Shown here piece by piece: positions 11,455 to 22,289 of a DNA stretch of 64,000 nucleotides (positions within the stretch are counted from its first letter, which is position 1; every line of letters begins with the position of its first letter). The notes under the pieces were generated by a model. The model was not told where the DNA came from, made no database searches, and saw nothing but the letters and a program-made list of their open reading frames with translations. Location: NCBI RefSeq assembly GCF_029227915.1, contig NC_079884.1, positions 8,990,001 through 9,054,000 on the forward strand, written 5' to 3'. This stretch comes from Hydractinia symbiolongicarpus. Taxonomy: Eukaryota; Cnidaria; Hydrozoa; Anthoathecata; Hydractiniidae. The translations under genes were made by a program, and so were the position numbers.

Positions 11455-12069
11455 ATGGGGTTTACCGACAATAATACACCTAATGAAGGGTTCACCGACT
11501 ATGCTACACCTGGTAAAGGGTTTAATCCTACACCCACTAACAGGATCATGGCCATGGCCAAAAACATATCGAGCAAGATCGAGAAGCTAACTAAGACTAA
11601 CAAGGCGGATGAGACTGTTGTTGATGAAGCAAAAAGTCTCATGGCCGAGACGTCCGTTAATGGGGAAGGGGAGGGGGAGGTCTTTACGAAACGTGAAAAA
11701 AGAGGGTTCGACCATGAACTCCAAACCATAGAGGGGAATTTAAAATCATTAAAAAGTAAAATAATCTCATATGATAGTGAGATAGAGGGGCTTGAAGCTA
11801 ATGTGAAGAGCCTAGAGGGGAAGAAAGCACTGCCTGAGATGACTGTAGAACAACAAGAGATTTGGAACAATGACATTGCAAAGGCAAAGGAAGAGATTGA
11901 AAACTTAAAGGATAGAAAAGCAGCAACATGGGAGGCTTATGGTGAACTATCATCCATGATTCAAGGTCAACTGAAGGCAATTAAAGACACGCTGGTGCAA
12001 ATCGAGGGAGATGACAAATCTCTGGCGAAAAAACTTGCGATTGTTGTGTCATATGTTGGGAAGAAGTAG
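11455..12069 (+). CDS. Coiled-coil 204-aa Polinton-associated ORF
   Basis: This is an intact ORF of 204 codons. Its N terminus has repeated GFTD-type segments (GFTDNNTP, GFTDYATP, GFNPTP). From residue 35 on it is dominated by charged heptad-like helices such as LEANVKSLEGKKA, which predicts a long coiled coil. No enzyme motif is seen. It lies downstream of the acidic ORF at 11059 in the block next to the capsid gene, so a structural or scaffold role is plausible. It is one of the few undamaged reading frames in the relic. Confidence 0.55.
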   Translation: MGFTDNNTPNEGFTDYATPGKGFNPTPTNRIMAMAKNISSKIEKLTKTNKADETVVDEAKSLMAETSVNGEGEGEVFTKREKRGFDHELQTIEGNLKSLKSKIISYDSEIEGLEANVKSLEGKKALPEMTVEQQEIWNNDIAKAKEEIENLKDRKAATWEAYGELSSMIQGQLKAIKDTLVQIEGDDKSLAKKLAIVVSYVGKK

Positions 12070-12114
12070 AGAGAGTCTAATTTGTTGATCAAACACACTA
12101 GACTACATGTTATG

Positions 12115-12926
12115 CTAACGCTTTTTGAACCACATATAAAGCAAAATAACACCTATTTCTGTTGAAATCAACGCAGCCTTAGTGTTATCGTGTTGCTCCA
12201 CCTCTATTTCTAGCGCAGTGCTCCCGTGGAACCTCAAGGCGATCTTCGACTTTACCTCATGTTTAGGGATTACATGGCTTAGCTGTGGTGCTCCTGCGGA
12301 GCTACTAGTCGATAGGCGATACTTCGGGAGTGCCCTAGGTTTCACAATAGCCTTCACCTTATTCAGATCGACTTGAACCCCAACGTTTACATTTGCAGGT
12401 GCAATCAAGACATTATTTTTATAACCCTCAATTTTACCAATACGATGATTCATATCTGATGGCAACATGTACACGCTGGGCATCACAGCAAAATTGACTG
12501 GGGTTCTAGCGTATTAAAGCACTTTTTGGAAACGTGTTATATCTTCCCCTACATTCTCTCTTCGCAGCACCATACTTTCAAACTTTTGTAGCAGGATTTG
12601 TCTCATTGTATAGTTGTCTGCGCCAAAACCGAGCAAGGACTTTTTTGCTTCCGCCTATGACCCAAGTATCAAGACCACATATACACGAACACTTTCACTA
12701 ATTTTGGTCAAACCTTTTGATGTAAGACTCTGGCTTGTTGGCATGATAAACTTTGCGTTATCCCCATCAACTTGTTGTCACCATTCACCGTTGGTTATTG
12801 AAGCACCTATTGCTTTAAATTTATACAGACCATGGAGATCTGCACCGTATTCACGACATACTTGCGCGTATCCAGATGTTGAATAAGGATTCTTGTATTG
12901 ACTAAACCCATCGTCAAAAGGCATGG
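12115..12926 (-). pseudogene. Virion-type protein relic with C-terminal hydrophobic segment
   Basis: The minus-strand frame starting at the ATG near 12924-12926 (MPFDDGFSQYKNPY) runs with stops toward an open 123-codon part at 12115-12486. The open part ends in a hydrophobic stretch (STEIGVILLYMWF) followed by basic residues, like a tail anchor. In-frame stops occur near 12778, 12655 and 12515. Position beside capsid genes suggests a minor virion or membrane protein. The family is not recognised. Confidence 0.45.
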
Positions 12927-12936
12927 GCACTTTTAT

Positions 12937-13272
12937 TCAGTAGACGTAAAATTTAAAGATAGAGTTGGCAAGGGGTAAAGATCCTGTTATATATTTAACA
13001 GATATGCCTGATGCTGTCGTTGCGCAATGAGCTGCACAATTAACCTGGATGTTCCAGTGCTCCAATGCTTGTCCATCCCATCCAATCCAAACGGGATCGT
13101 TAAGGTAAGTCGTTGGAACTTTGATGGGATACTTGCTAAACTCGGGGAATACTACAGGGATATGCGATTCCGTTGATATGTACAGATACTGATGTTCAAG
13201 GTTTGTGATAAGAGGCCATTCTCTCCTGTTTGATTTATGTTTTGCTTTGGGGTTAAAGGAATATATATTCAT
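12937..13272 (-). CDS. Minor virion-type ORF of the Polinton relic
   Basis: The open minus-strand frame can start upstream at 13305, but the internal methionine at 13272 (MNIYSFNPKAKHKSNRREW) gives a more protein-like N terminus. The product has about 111 residues, is rich in aromatic residues and beta-prone, and has no catalytic motif. It lies just upstream of the relic at 12115-12926 on the same strand. It may be a penton-like or other capsid-associated protein, but this is a guess from context. Confidence 0.45.
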   Translation of the reverse strand: MNIYSFNPKAKHKSNRREWPLITNLEHQYLYISTESHIPVVFPEFSKYPIKVPTTYLNDPVWIGWDGQALEHWNIQVNCAAHCATTASGISVKYITGSLPLANSIFKFYVY

Positions 13273-13490
13273 GTTTCTTTTTATAATAAAATAAACATGA
13301 AGCAACTCTTTATGACCGAATTGTTAACCCGACTATTTTTATGATTCCCTAAGGCAGGATACAAGGATCGCTTTAAAATCGATCAGTATTCGAGACGGCT
13401 GGCTTAATCTTGGTAATGATAATAAAGGTGGGACCTGATCAGAAGGTGGTATTTGATCAGCCCGATGCCCGGATTTGAATCGTTAAAGGT

Positions 13491-13949
13491 TTGTACAAAG
13501 TCGAGGATATTGCAAGTATAATCAACAAGCAGGCTAATGGAAAGGCAGAGGTATTTGTGTTGAATAATGGGTATTGCAGACTTCGTGTAAAGAATGGACT
13601 TAAAGTTGCTATTACCGAGAAACTTCAAAAGCTTATGAGATTACCCTATTCACCCAGTAGAAAGTACTATACGAAGGGCGAATATGATGTATACTACATG
13701 ATCGAAGTTTATCAGAGATTAAGTCTTACATGCCCTCAGTTAGATGAGAATGATTGCTTGTTCAATGGTAAAAAATCGAAAATTCTCTCGATGCTGCCCA
13801 CCAAAGAGTTAGATAATTGGGGAGATATGCTCACCTGGAATTACGACACTCCAGTATACCTTCCTATGCTCGAGTTCCTGCTGACCGATCAATATCACTC
13901 TGAAAATGTAGCGTTTACAGGATTAACGATGCAGTTGCTTATAGAATAA
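13491..13949 (+). CDS. 152-aa ORF of the Polinton relic
   Basis: This is an uninterrupted plus-strand ORF. It is beta-rich in its N-terminal part (VFVLNNGYCRLRV) and has a central segment ending with TPVYLPMLEFLL. Layout and composition recall structural proteins found near the end of Polinton-like elements of cnidarians, but I cannot name the family. The next ORF starts five bases downstream (13955), which supports a gene array on this strand. Confidence 0.5.
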   Translation: MYKVEDIASIINKQANGKAEVFVLNNGYCRLRVKNGLKVAITEKLQKLMRLPYSPSRKYYTKGEYDVYYMIEVYQRLSLTCPQLDENDCLFNGKKSKILSMLPTKELDNWGDMLTWNYDTPVYLPMLEFLLTDQYHSENVAFTGLTMQLLIE

Positions 13950-13954
13950 AGAAG

Positions 13955-14438
13955 ATGGATGATAGAATAAAATTAAATCCAATCTTACCGCCAAGTGTGC
14001 CTGAGGACGATACTTTGCAGGATAAAAGTCAGGTCTATAGATTAAAAAAGATTGAAGAGATCAAAAAATTCTACGATCAGAAGTGAGCTACAGAGACAAC
14101 CTTAACAAGCGATGCAAGCGTTGTGCAACTACAGCTACAATAAGTGATACTTCTGTAGTCACTGTAATCACTGTCTTTGAAGTCACTTCAGTTGTAACCA
14201 TCACTACAGGGGGGATTGGAATTTGCATGAGGAATATCATTTTATCCTAAAAAAACTTGAACACTACCGTAATTTGAGAGAACAGATTAGAATAAAATCA
14301 AAGCGTGTTGAAGAAACCATCACTGCCGAGCAACGTGAAGCCATCTTAGCTGAAGGTAGGAAACAAGAAAAGCAGGATTTTTACAGCAAATCGACCGCAC
14401 TTCCGATACCCCACCTGTCAATGTTATATAGCCTATGA
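13955..14438 (+). pseudogene. Broken membrane-protein ORF of the Polinton relic
   Basis: An ATG at 13955 opens a short frame (MDDRIKLNPILPPS) that stops at about 14086. A second frame across 14090-14240 is rich in Thr, Val and Ile (TISDTSVVTVITVFEVTSVV) and looks like membrane segments. A third frame (14223-14438) is helical and charged (KKLEHYRNLREQIRIKSK). The three pieces probably derive from one protein with an internal hydrophobic part, broken by two frameshifts. No known family is assigned. Confidence 0.45.
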
Positions 14439-14459
14439 AGATCCACCAGAGTATTTCTG

Positions 14460-15047
14460 ATGGTATAACCATTCCAAATCATTATCTCCCATAGTCAGCC
14501 TCGTATCCTAGCACTCCCCAGTATCCGCATCGATCTCTATATCACCATTGTAGATCACCTTGCACTGCTCTGTTTCAGCTTTAAAGCTCAATTGTATAAT
14601 TAAAACCCAAAGTCCGCGCTCGTTACATGGCGAAAAACCAGTCTAGGTTTCAACACTTGCTTGATTTTTACGTAGTTTTTTCAGTACTGACTTACCCTGC
14701 AGCGCAAAGTTGAGATCATCCTTATTCAGCCCTGAATAACTCTTTATACCTTGGTCCTTAGCTTGTTTCCTTAGCTCCTTTTAACTGTGTCATTTATAAT
14801 AACGCAGTTAGTCAACTACCTTAATAGATCGTATCGCACCCCTCGGTATCATCGGACTCACTAAGATAGAAAACACTATAATTTTCAACCTCCTTATATT
14901 TACACTCTTCCAAATAGGCTTGTACACAATAGTTGCGGCCCTTCCTATTTTGATGATGGCTCTACTACATTCACAACCTTTTTGTTCGCTTTCTGATATC
15001 TGACCTTGGAGGAAAGCGCGAATTCGAGATATTATATTAATAGCCAC
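14460..15047 (-). pseudogene. Relic ORF with a SAP/Rho-N-like helix pair
   Basis: Minus-strand frames contain LRKQAKDQGIKSYSGLNKDDL at about 14715-14785, which matches the helix-extension-helix pattern of SAP or Rho-N type nucleic-acid-binding motifs. Upstream, 14808-15047 is an open 79-codon frame with no known domain, and stops separate it from the motif. This is the last coding-like signal of the relic. The assignment is weak outside the short motif. Confidence 0.35.
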
Positions 15048-15050
15048 GAG

Positions 15051-17478
15051 TCTTATTTTGGTTACGTGCAGCTATAATCTACCGACTCTAATTTTTCTGC
15101 AGTCCGAAGAAGCGCCAGCCCTTAAGTTAAATATTTTCAATAGTCCCGGTGCACAAATAACCGCGCTTATTTGAAAGTATTTGTTAACAGGTAAGTGTTA
15201 ACATATTTTTAAAACAACCAAAACAATAATAATTACTATCAGCATGAGTTCATATTAGAAAACAAGAAAAAGGCCGAAAAACAAGATTAAAAATTATATT
15301 TCAAGATATTTTCAATAAACGCCCAGTGCTTGAGAAAACGCCCAGTTCCAGTAAGCGCCCATTTATAAGATTGCTAGATAAAATAGCCCCTGAAGCGCTT
15401 AATTGGTCACTTACAGTGTATTTCCTAGTAAGGGTGGTCAACGAGCGTGTAAAGAACGTGCTGCGTCTACAAATTAGTATAGCAGTGGAAAGTTACAATT
15501 GGAAATTGTACATTTTTGTGAACACCCCTACATTAAACTCAATGTTGTAGGAAGCATTTTTTTATTAACCCCCCTAGGTTGCCGGAAAACGCATTGAACA
15601 AAATCGATGTAAAAACATCAATTTAAAAAAGATAAAATTGCGCGGAGAAGGATCGCTAAAGGATCTTCTCACGTTGTATGATTTGATACGCCTATGCAAC
15701 AAATGATATGGTTTTTTAACACACACTATTTAACTCAGGTAGATTGCTATTAAACAGGTGACAGTGCATTGAAAAAACAACACCCAAAAATATCTTTGTA
15801 GTAGAAAATGATGTTTCCATCTCCCAAACGAAAGAGGTGGAATGAGCAGGAATAGAATTGTAAATCTAGAGATCAGATTTGTTGACAATCTCGAACGACG
15901 AGAAGAAAAAGTTCCGGGGTTCTGTCAGAAAGAGAAAAAAGCTTGATGGAAATGAGGTTGATAACAACTTCATGGCTAAATGTTCCGACGGGACCTGCTC
16001 GTAACAGCAGAACGTTTCTAAATAAATAAAAAAGTACATGTTTTAATTGGCGAAAAATAAAAATAGAAAGACGAAGAGCACTTCTTCGAGTATTTCGCAC
16101 GAAGTAAATTGAATTTAATATTTTGTGACTGTTGATACGTTTATTAGAATCTCAAAATTACATCACCCAGGGGACGGTTCCAGGAAATTCACGAAATGCT
16201 AAACAAAATGCTAGCCAAAGTAACGAGAAGGATTGGTTGAGAAAATGAACTATAATTTTCAATGCTTGAGTTAATTAAAAGGTAAGCTCGTAAAACGCGT
16301 GTCAGTGCCATATCTATGACACCACTTACCGTTGCTGGCTAGTGTGTAGTAGAGCGCTGACTGGGAGTTGTTGTGTTTTTTTGTTTTTTATTTTTCTGAA
16401 ATAGAAAATGCTATGAAACTATAGCTAGCTAAATAGATCGCTGTGGCACAGCTGTTTTGAAGCGGACAAAAATGTTACGAAAAAATAATTCGAATTACCC
16501 TCTCAGTTAAAACAGGATATCTCAAGAACGAAATAAAATTTTTATATTCTGTAAAAAGAATAATAATCTCAGATAAATTGTCCATATTATTAAAAAAAAA
16601 ATCAATGTTATGGAAAAGTATGAATATTTGAACCTAAAAAAGACCTCTTAAAACCTCTTAGCCTGTATGGCTAATTGTATAGATAAGTTTTAATGTTTGC
16701 ATTTTTACGGGATTCTGCATGCGTGTGCATCATGGAAAAAATCAGAAAAATCAACAGGCAAAAAAATGCAGACCTTTATGGGTGAAGAAAGTCAAATTAT
16801 GGTTAAAATTTTCGTACTGTGGCTACTAGCATCTTTTTACTGACATATGATTTAAATCTAAACTAATGCATCAAGCTATATAGCTATATTCTAATTTCAG
16901 GATCAAAAGATGCCTCTAACTAAAAAAAGAAAGGTTGGAATGGACTGGTCGACAGGCTGCATTTTTTTGCCTGTTGATTTGCGTAAAAGGTCTGGGGATT
17001 ATAAACAACGCGCATCACAATGACAGCTGTCTATAGCTCTTTTATGCTTTTAGCACTACAGTTACTGATACAATATGAATTTTCCCTTGCTGTGTCTGTA
17101 TTTTGTCCTCAAAACCAACATGGATCCCATCTTGGAAGTTCAGTGTTGTTGACCTTTGTCCAAATGTAAGCTTCCGCATATGGGCTATACAACGCCTTTT
17201 CCTATAAGTTGGAAGTCCTTTTATCTTTTGTTTATTATAATTACTTTAATGATCTTAGCGAGAGCTATGTTGCTAGTGATTTAACAAGAGCTTCGTGATA
17301 AAACAATACTGTAATTATTTTCTTATAACTGCAAGTTTTATTGTTAAAACTCATTGAAAATAAAATATTAGTATTAGCGCAAGTAAATATTATTTTAAAA
17401 ATGTTTTTATGCATGTTTTTTTATCTTTCAAACTGTATTACAAAAAAACTTTGAATACAATAAGGTGAAATACACTTG
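15051..17478. other. Non-coding, with a possible GCGCC-rich MITE
   Basis: Short GCGCC blocks recur at 15112-15117, 15323-15330 and 15352-15360, suggesting a small degraded MITE at about 15105-15460. The rest is AT-rich DNA with only short ORFs and no recognised gene. Confidence 0.35.
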
Positions 17479-17605
17479 TCGTGACACCCTCCTCCGTTAC
17501 GAACTTTAAATAAATGATTTTAACACTGCTAAAGACTTCAAATATTGTCAACTAAACCATAGTCCGTAAAAAGAATTTGCATTTGAAGTTAGATTTCCCT
17601 ATAAA

Positions 17606-17890
17606 AATGCACTCGTACTCTGTGCGGGAGACAATGGTTCGTTTCCTCTTAAAGGGGAATTAAGCCCAAATTTTTTTTCTTTGGAAATATCTTTTACAAA
17701 CCCTACATATTTTGATGATATATAAAAAAATGATTCTTTGAATTTACATCCCTTTTCTAGCATAAAAGTTGACAGCAGTAATCGCCATGTTGAAATCAAA
17801 ACAATATCTGTGATGTATATGTTTTACGCTCATTTCAATTTTTTGATCCCTTTGTCTTGTTTTTTTTAAAATTCTCTCCTTATTTTTTGT
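17606..17890 (+). mobile_element. SINE type 2 copy, 5'-truncated
   Basis: This copy is closely similar to the one at 19957-20262 from 'ctcgtactctgtgcgggaga' through the 'ctagcataaaagttgacagc' block. The tRNA-like A box is missing. It interrupts the left arm of the fold-back element, so it inserted after that arm existed. Confidence 0.75.
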
Positions 17891-18597
17891 TTAATTGTTT
17901 GTTTATTTTAAGTAGAGAAGAATAACTTGCTGTATTAATTTTGAAACAGCCCAGATATAACTTGCTGCATATATAACTTTCAAAGCAATACAATTATATT
18001 CTGTACAACTTTCACAACAGCACAAAAATAATTCTTGTTGTATAACTTCAAAACAACGCAAGAAGATTTCTTATTGCATAACTTTTAAAAACAAGTTTTT
18101 GAGCATGCAAGTATTTTTATGTTTTCACCTCACATTTTCTTGGTGAGACAAACTATTATTATTTTTCCTTTGCAATTAAAAAATATAAACTGCGTGCGTT
18201 TGCGAAAATACGTAGATAAAAATGGTTGTCATAACACCCTCCTCCGTTTTTATTTTTTCATTAATTTTTCTTGTTGTAGTTCCAACCATACATTCTGACA
18301 GACCGTAAACTACTATCTACTTCGCGCATAGAACAAGTAATTAAGTTGGAGTCACCTTATTTCTAAAATCCAATTCTAATAAAAATACAAGCGCATGATA
18401 CACGCTCACGATGTTAGGTGTCCTGATTCCAGTAGTGTAATTATTTTATCTAAAAGACAATAGTCTAATATGAAAGTAATTATTTGTGTGAGTTGCGCGT
18501 ACGCGGAAGGTTACATTTGGACTGTACTGTATATCTATTGTTAAACCTTTAATCATTGCAATGATCGCCTGTTATTTTTCATGCACCATGTAAAAAC

Positions 18598-18840
18598 CAG
18601 GGATCCCATTATCCAGGTCAGGCCTTTTCAGGAGAGACGTGCAATAGCACGCGCACACCTCCACACACACGCAAAATGGCTTAGGCGTGTTATTGATAGC
18701 ACCTGCAAAATGACAAATTTTATAAGAAGTTAACCAGTGCAACACACCCAAAAACACACCTAAAATACTTGAGGCGTGCTTTTTGGCACACACGTATTAA
18801 AATTTTCCTGAAAAGGCCTGCCAGGTATCGGATCCCTTGG
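18598..18840. mobile_element. MITE of about 243 bp with palindromic ends
   Basis: Left end CCAGGGATCC and right end GGATCCCTTGG are inverted. A second inverted block, CAGGCCTTTTCAGGA, lies just inside on the left and is mirrored as TCCTGAAAAGGCCTG on the right. There is no coding capacity. It is a short TIR element nested in the centre of the fold-back element. Confidence 0.75.
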
Positions 18841-19379
18841 GATTGCTACATTGGATATAAGTCACACCCACTCCTCCCCCATCCTTAATAAAAAAAGGAA
18901 GGTTGTCTTTTTAAAGTTTAGTAAAAATGGGGGAATTTCTCAGTAAAAAGGTAGGGTTGAGCAAAATAGGGGGAGGGGGTCCTAAAAAGGGTGGGGTTGT
19001 TTCTTTTTAGCTGCTTCAAGTTAGACATTTAATTTACCTCATACTGTTTTAGTTTCAGTTTCTTTTACTTTCTTTTTAAAGTTACATCCTGTTTATTTGC
19101 ATTTGAACTGACATTTTTCTAATAAAAAAAGCATATTTCAATGTTTATTACACAGAAACATCAATGTCTAGAGACCTTGTCCTTTCTCTTTACCACAATT
19201 GCAACACTTTATGAATGTAATGAATATATCTGGCGCATTTTTCGTGTTACAGTGTGCTAAAATCATTAATTCCTAATTTTTATGGTTGTGAAATACCAAC
19301 TTGTTTCATGTTAACTACACTTGAGTTTGGGTGAAAGAAGAGGATGTCAGGTGAGCCTCAAACTAGATGCGTGTATGTC

Positions 19380-19815
19380 TAGCCTTACCCTTAAGAGGTA
19401 TATAGTTGAAACGTATGCATCTCCGACCATAGGTGTCTCACGTGGATACACCTGCATCTCTTGTGGAAACGCTAACTTACTTGGGGTGTCTCTCCTTAAA
19501 ACACCTGCGCCTCTTGTGGAAACGGTAACTCACCTTGGCCGTCTCTCATGAAAACACCTCCTGGAAATGCAACCCTACATCTCAGTGACTATCGTAGAAT
19601 TACCTACATCTCAGCAAATCTTGTGAAAATGCCTACATCTCAGCAACTCTTTTAAACTGCCTACATCTCAGCGAATTTCATGGGAATACCTACATCTTAT
19701 CAATTCTTGGGGAATTGCCTACATCTCCGCGAATTCCGTAGAAACGCCTACATCTCAATGGCTCTCATGGATTTACCTACGTCTGAGCAAATCTTGTGGA
19801 AATGCCTACTACCTG
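19380..19815. repeat. Minisatellite, about 29-30 bp period
   Basis: The phrase CCTACATCTCAGC recurs at about 19574, 19603, 19632, 19660 and onward to about 19805. A more diverged version (ACCTGCATCTCTTGTGGAAA) lies at 19448-19535. Units differ by several substitutions, so the array is old. Confidence 0.8.
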
Positions 19816-19956
19816 CTATTGTGCAACTTATTCGTTATAATGAAGCAAATGCATCTTCATCCCATTTTCCTGACAAAAGAAGCCTGACATCCCCAAATTC
19901 CCCCAAACTTGATTTTTAAAAGTAGAAGATTTTCAATTCATCATATTATTAACTCG

Positions 19957-20262
19957 CGTGGCGTCGTAGATTAGTGGTTATAGCTCTCGTACTCTGTGCG
20001 GGAGAGAAGGGTTCGTTTCCTCTTAAAGGGGAATTAAGCCCCAATTTTTTTTCTTTATAAATATCTTTTACAAACCCTACATATTTTGATGGTATATAAA
20101 AAAATTGAAATTCTATGAATTTACATTCCTTTTCTAGCATAAAAGTTGACAGCAGTTATCGCCATGTTATAATCAAAACAATATCTGCGATGTATTACGC
20201 TCACTTCATTTTTTTGATCTCTTTGTCTTGTCTTTTTTAGAATTCTTCCCTTATTTTTTGCA
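19957..20262 (+). mobile_element. SINE type 2, full copy with tRNA-like head
   Basis: The head 'ggcgtcgtagattagtgg' has an A-box-like TAGATTAGTGG, and GGTTCGTTTCC at 20009-20019 fits a B box. The head resembles tRNA-Val in layout. The body is unrelated to SINE type 1, but both types share nearly the same head, so they may come from the same tRNA ancestor. Confidence 0.75.
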
Positions 20263-21324
20263 CAATACAAGCTGGAATCACCACGCGCATCCTTTTCCAA
20301 GCCTTTCATATTAATGTACCCAGGCCATGTACTGTCAGTAACTGGTGTACCTCATTTCTGTACAAGGAATCAAAGTTTAGGTTATAGTGTTAAACCAGGA
20401 TAAAATTATTGAAATTATTCATTCATCAAAACTTTTTTGAAACAAATTGTTATTTGAGGCACATGGGCTCTTCTTCTTTTTTATTTGATATTCAAGGAAT
20501 GAAATTATTTTTAATTTAATTAAATAATCTGCGATGGTGTGTATTTTCATAGCGTGAGGACCTGTAAGATTATGAAGCGAAAAGTGAGAAGATAAGAAGT
20601 TACGAAAAATGTTTTATTTTGGTGTGACTATGAGAAATATGGTCTTTGAAAATATTTACAAGAAACATGTTTTAGTATATGTAGAGAGTTTCTTATATTT
20701 TTCTGGTATCATCTATGTTGTATGCTGGCTGTCTCTAACATTGTGCAGTTCCAACATAAAATTTCAAAATCCTTTTCCTTCGTAATGCACTTGGTATTAT
20801 TCAAATTGTCATTCAATAAGTTTGAAAATTCTTGGCAACACTTGCATTCCACAAGAGTGAAGGAATTGAAATAACACAACATGTACAGGTACAGCAATGC
20901 AAATTTTTAAGTCTGCTCGAATTTAATTCGTCTTTTTATTAGCTATCACTAGATTCATAAGTCACTTTTTCAAGTTCTTGTTTGGAGTATTCAGGCTTAT
21001 TCATGTAAAATCCTGTTACTGACATTTCACTAGAGTCACTTGAATATTCTAGAAATAGGGGAGTCAGAGCAGGAGCTTAAATTTTCCATAACTCGCTGCT
21101 TGCACTCAGTGCAAGCTTATGCTTCTTCAGCGTAAGATACATAACAGTCTCCAGAATCAGCCGTGGCCTCAGAAAATTTAAATGGCGCTTACCGTTCGCT
21201 CTTAGAAGGAGAAACTTTTATATTAAAGTCAATCCAAATAATATTTATTTTTCAAATTTTTAAACAGAATTTGAGAAATGAACATAATGTTAACCGAAAT
21301 AATGCTGTTTAATTTGAGGCTTAT

Positions 21325-21612
21325 TCCCCTTTAACGGTGATTCAACATGGGCGAGTGAATGTTACCTTAGCCCCAGGTTAACCCAAGCCATGTGAGGGAA
21401 ATTGGAGAGATGGCACCCTATGTGGGCCATTTGATGTTGCCAGGAGTTGTCTAGTAGAGTGCGACCCTGATTGGGTCTGCGTAGCTCAAAATGAGCATTA
21501 AATACTCTAGGACTCTCCATATAAGCCATGGCCCCTCCTAGAAATAATAGACAGGGTATATCCCTCGATATTTTGAGACTAGCCATGTAAAATAGGCACA
21601 TCTATCCATCTA
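21325..21612 (+). mobile_element. SINE type 1 copy, headless
   Basis: From 'aacggtgattcaacatggg' to the CATCTATCCATCTAT tail this matches the copy at 4830-5120. The tRNA-like head is absent, so it is 5'-truncated or diverged. Confidence 0.75.
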
Positions 21613-22289
21613 TCACAATCTGATAATGCGCAACCAACAAATAGTAACTAAGATTTCAGTCAACCAAATAAACATCAATTAATAAGGGTTTACTTTCAAG
21701 AACAGTTTAAGCACTTTTTGAATTTTTCTTAGGCCACTCCAATTTAATTAGTTGTTCTACGGGCGAAGTTGATAGTAGCTTATGGTCGGTCGATCTGCGA
21801 AATAAAAATAATTTTATTGAGAATGTATGGTCGGAACAACAAACGAAAAATAAAAATAACAACAGAGGAGGGTGTTAAAAAATAAAAATAATTTGCCTCA
21901 TTAAAGAATAGAAACGAGTTCTCAAGGTGAAAAGATAAAAATACTTGCATGCTCAAAAACTTGTTTTTAAAAGTTATGCAGCAAGAATTTTTCTTGTGTC
22001 ATTTTGAAAGTTGTACAGAATATACTTGTATTGTTTTGAAAGTTTTACAGCAGGTTATACTTGCGCTGTTTCGAGACTTATACAGCAAGTTTTCTTCTCC
22101 TACTTAGAATAATAAAACAAACAATTTTAGTGTTCTTTTAATATTTGTTGCGCAGTTTTGTGGCAAAATCTAAATTTAAGTGCAAATTGTTTTACAGATT
22201 ATAGATGTTTAGTTGAGAGTATTCAAAGTCTTTCGCAGCAGTAAAATCATTTTTTTTAAAATTCATAACGAAGGAGGGTGTTACGACAA

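Larger units (their letters stand above)
6250..15050. mobile_element. Decayed Polinton/Maverick (adintovirus-like) element
   Basis: This is a relic of a large self-synthesising DNA transposon. The plus strand carries a zinc-finger ORF, a small ORF and a broken protein-primed DNA polymerase B (about 7000-9345). The minus strand carries a broken packaging ATPase (about 9350-9870) and a broken major capsid gene (about 9900-11025). Small ORFs on both strands follow up to about 15050. The strand layout, with two blocks facing each other and a divergent pair at 11.03-11.06 kb, is typical of a virus-like unit. No integrase, no adenain-like protease and no terminal inverted repeats were found, so the ends given are the limits of recognisable coding matter. 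Stops and frameshifts in all three core genes show it is dead. Confidence 0.85.
17479..22289. mobile_element. 4.8-kb fold-back element with long inverted arms
   Basis: The left end (17479 onward, GTCGTGACACCCTCCTCCG) is repeated in inverse at the right end (ending GGAGGGTGTTACGAC at 22289). The similarity continues inward for several hundred bases, to about 18380 on the left and from about 21730 on the right. Shared landmarks include the 'gagcatgcaagtatttttat' block (left) and its complement at about 21935-21960. The left arm is longer because a SINE has inserted at 17606-17890. The central 3.3 kb contains a MITE, a minisatellite and SINEs but no transposase. No clear target-site duplication was seen. 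Confidence 0.75.

Noticed and set aside
19380-19815. CRISPR-like array
   Set aside because: The units are contiguous, diverged and without unique spacers; the DNA is eukaryotic, so this is a minisatellite.
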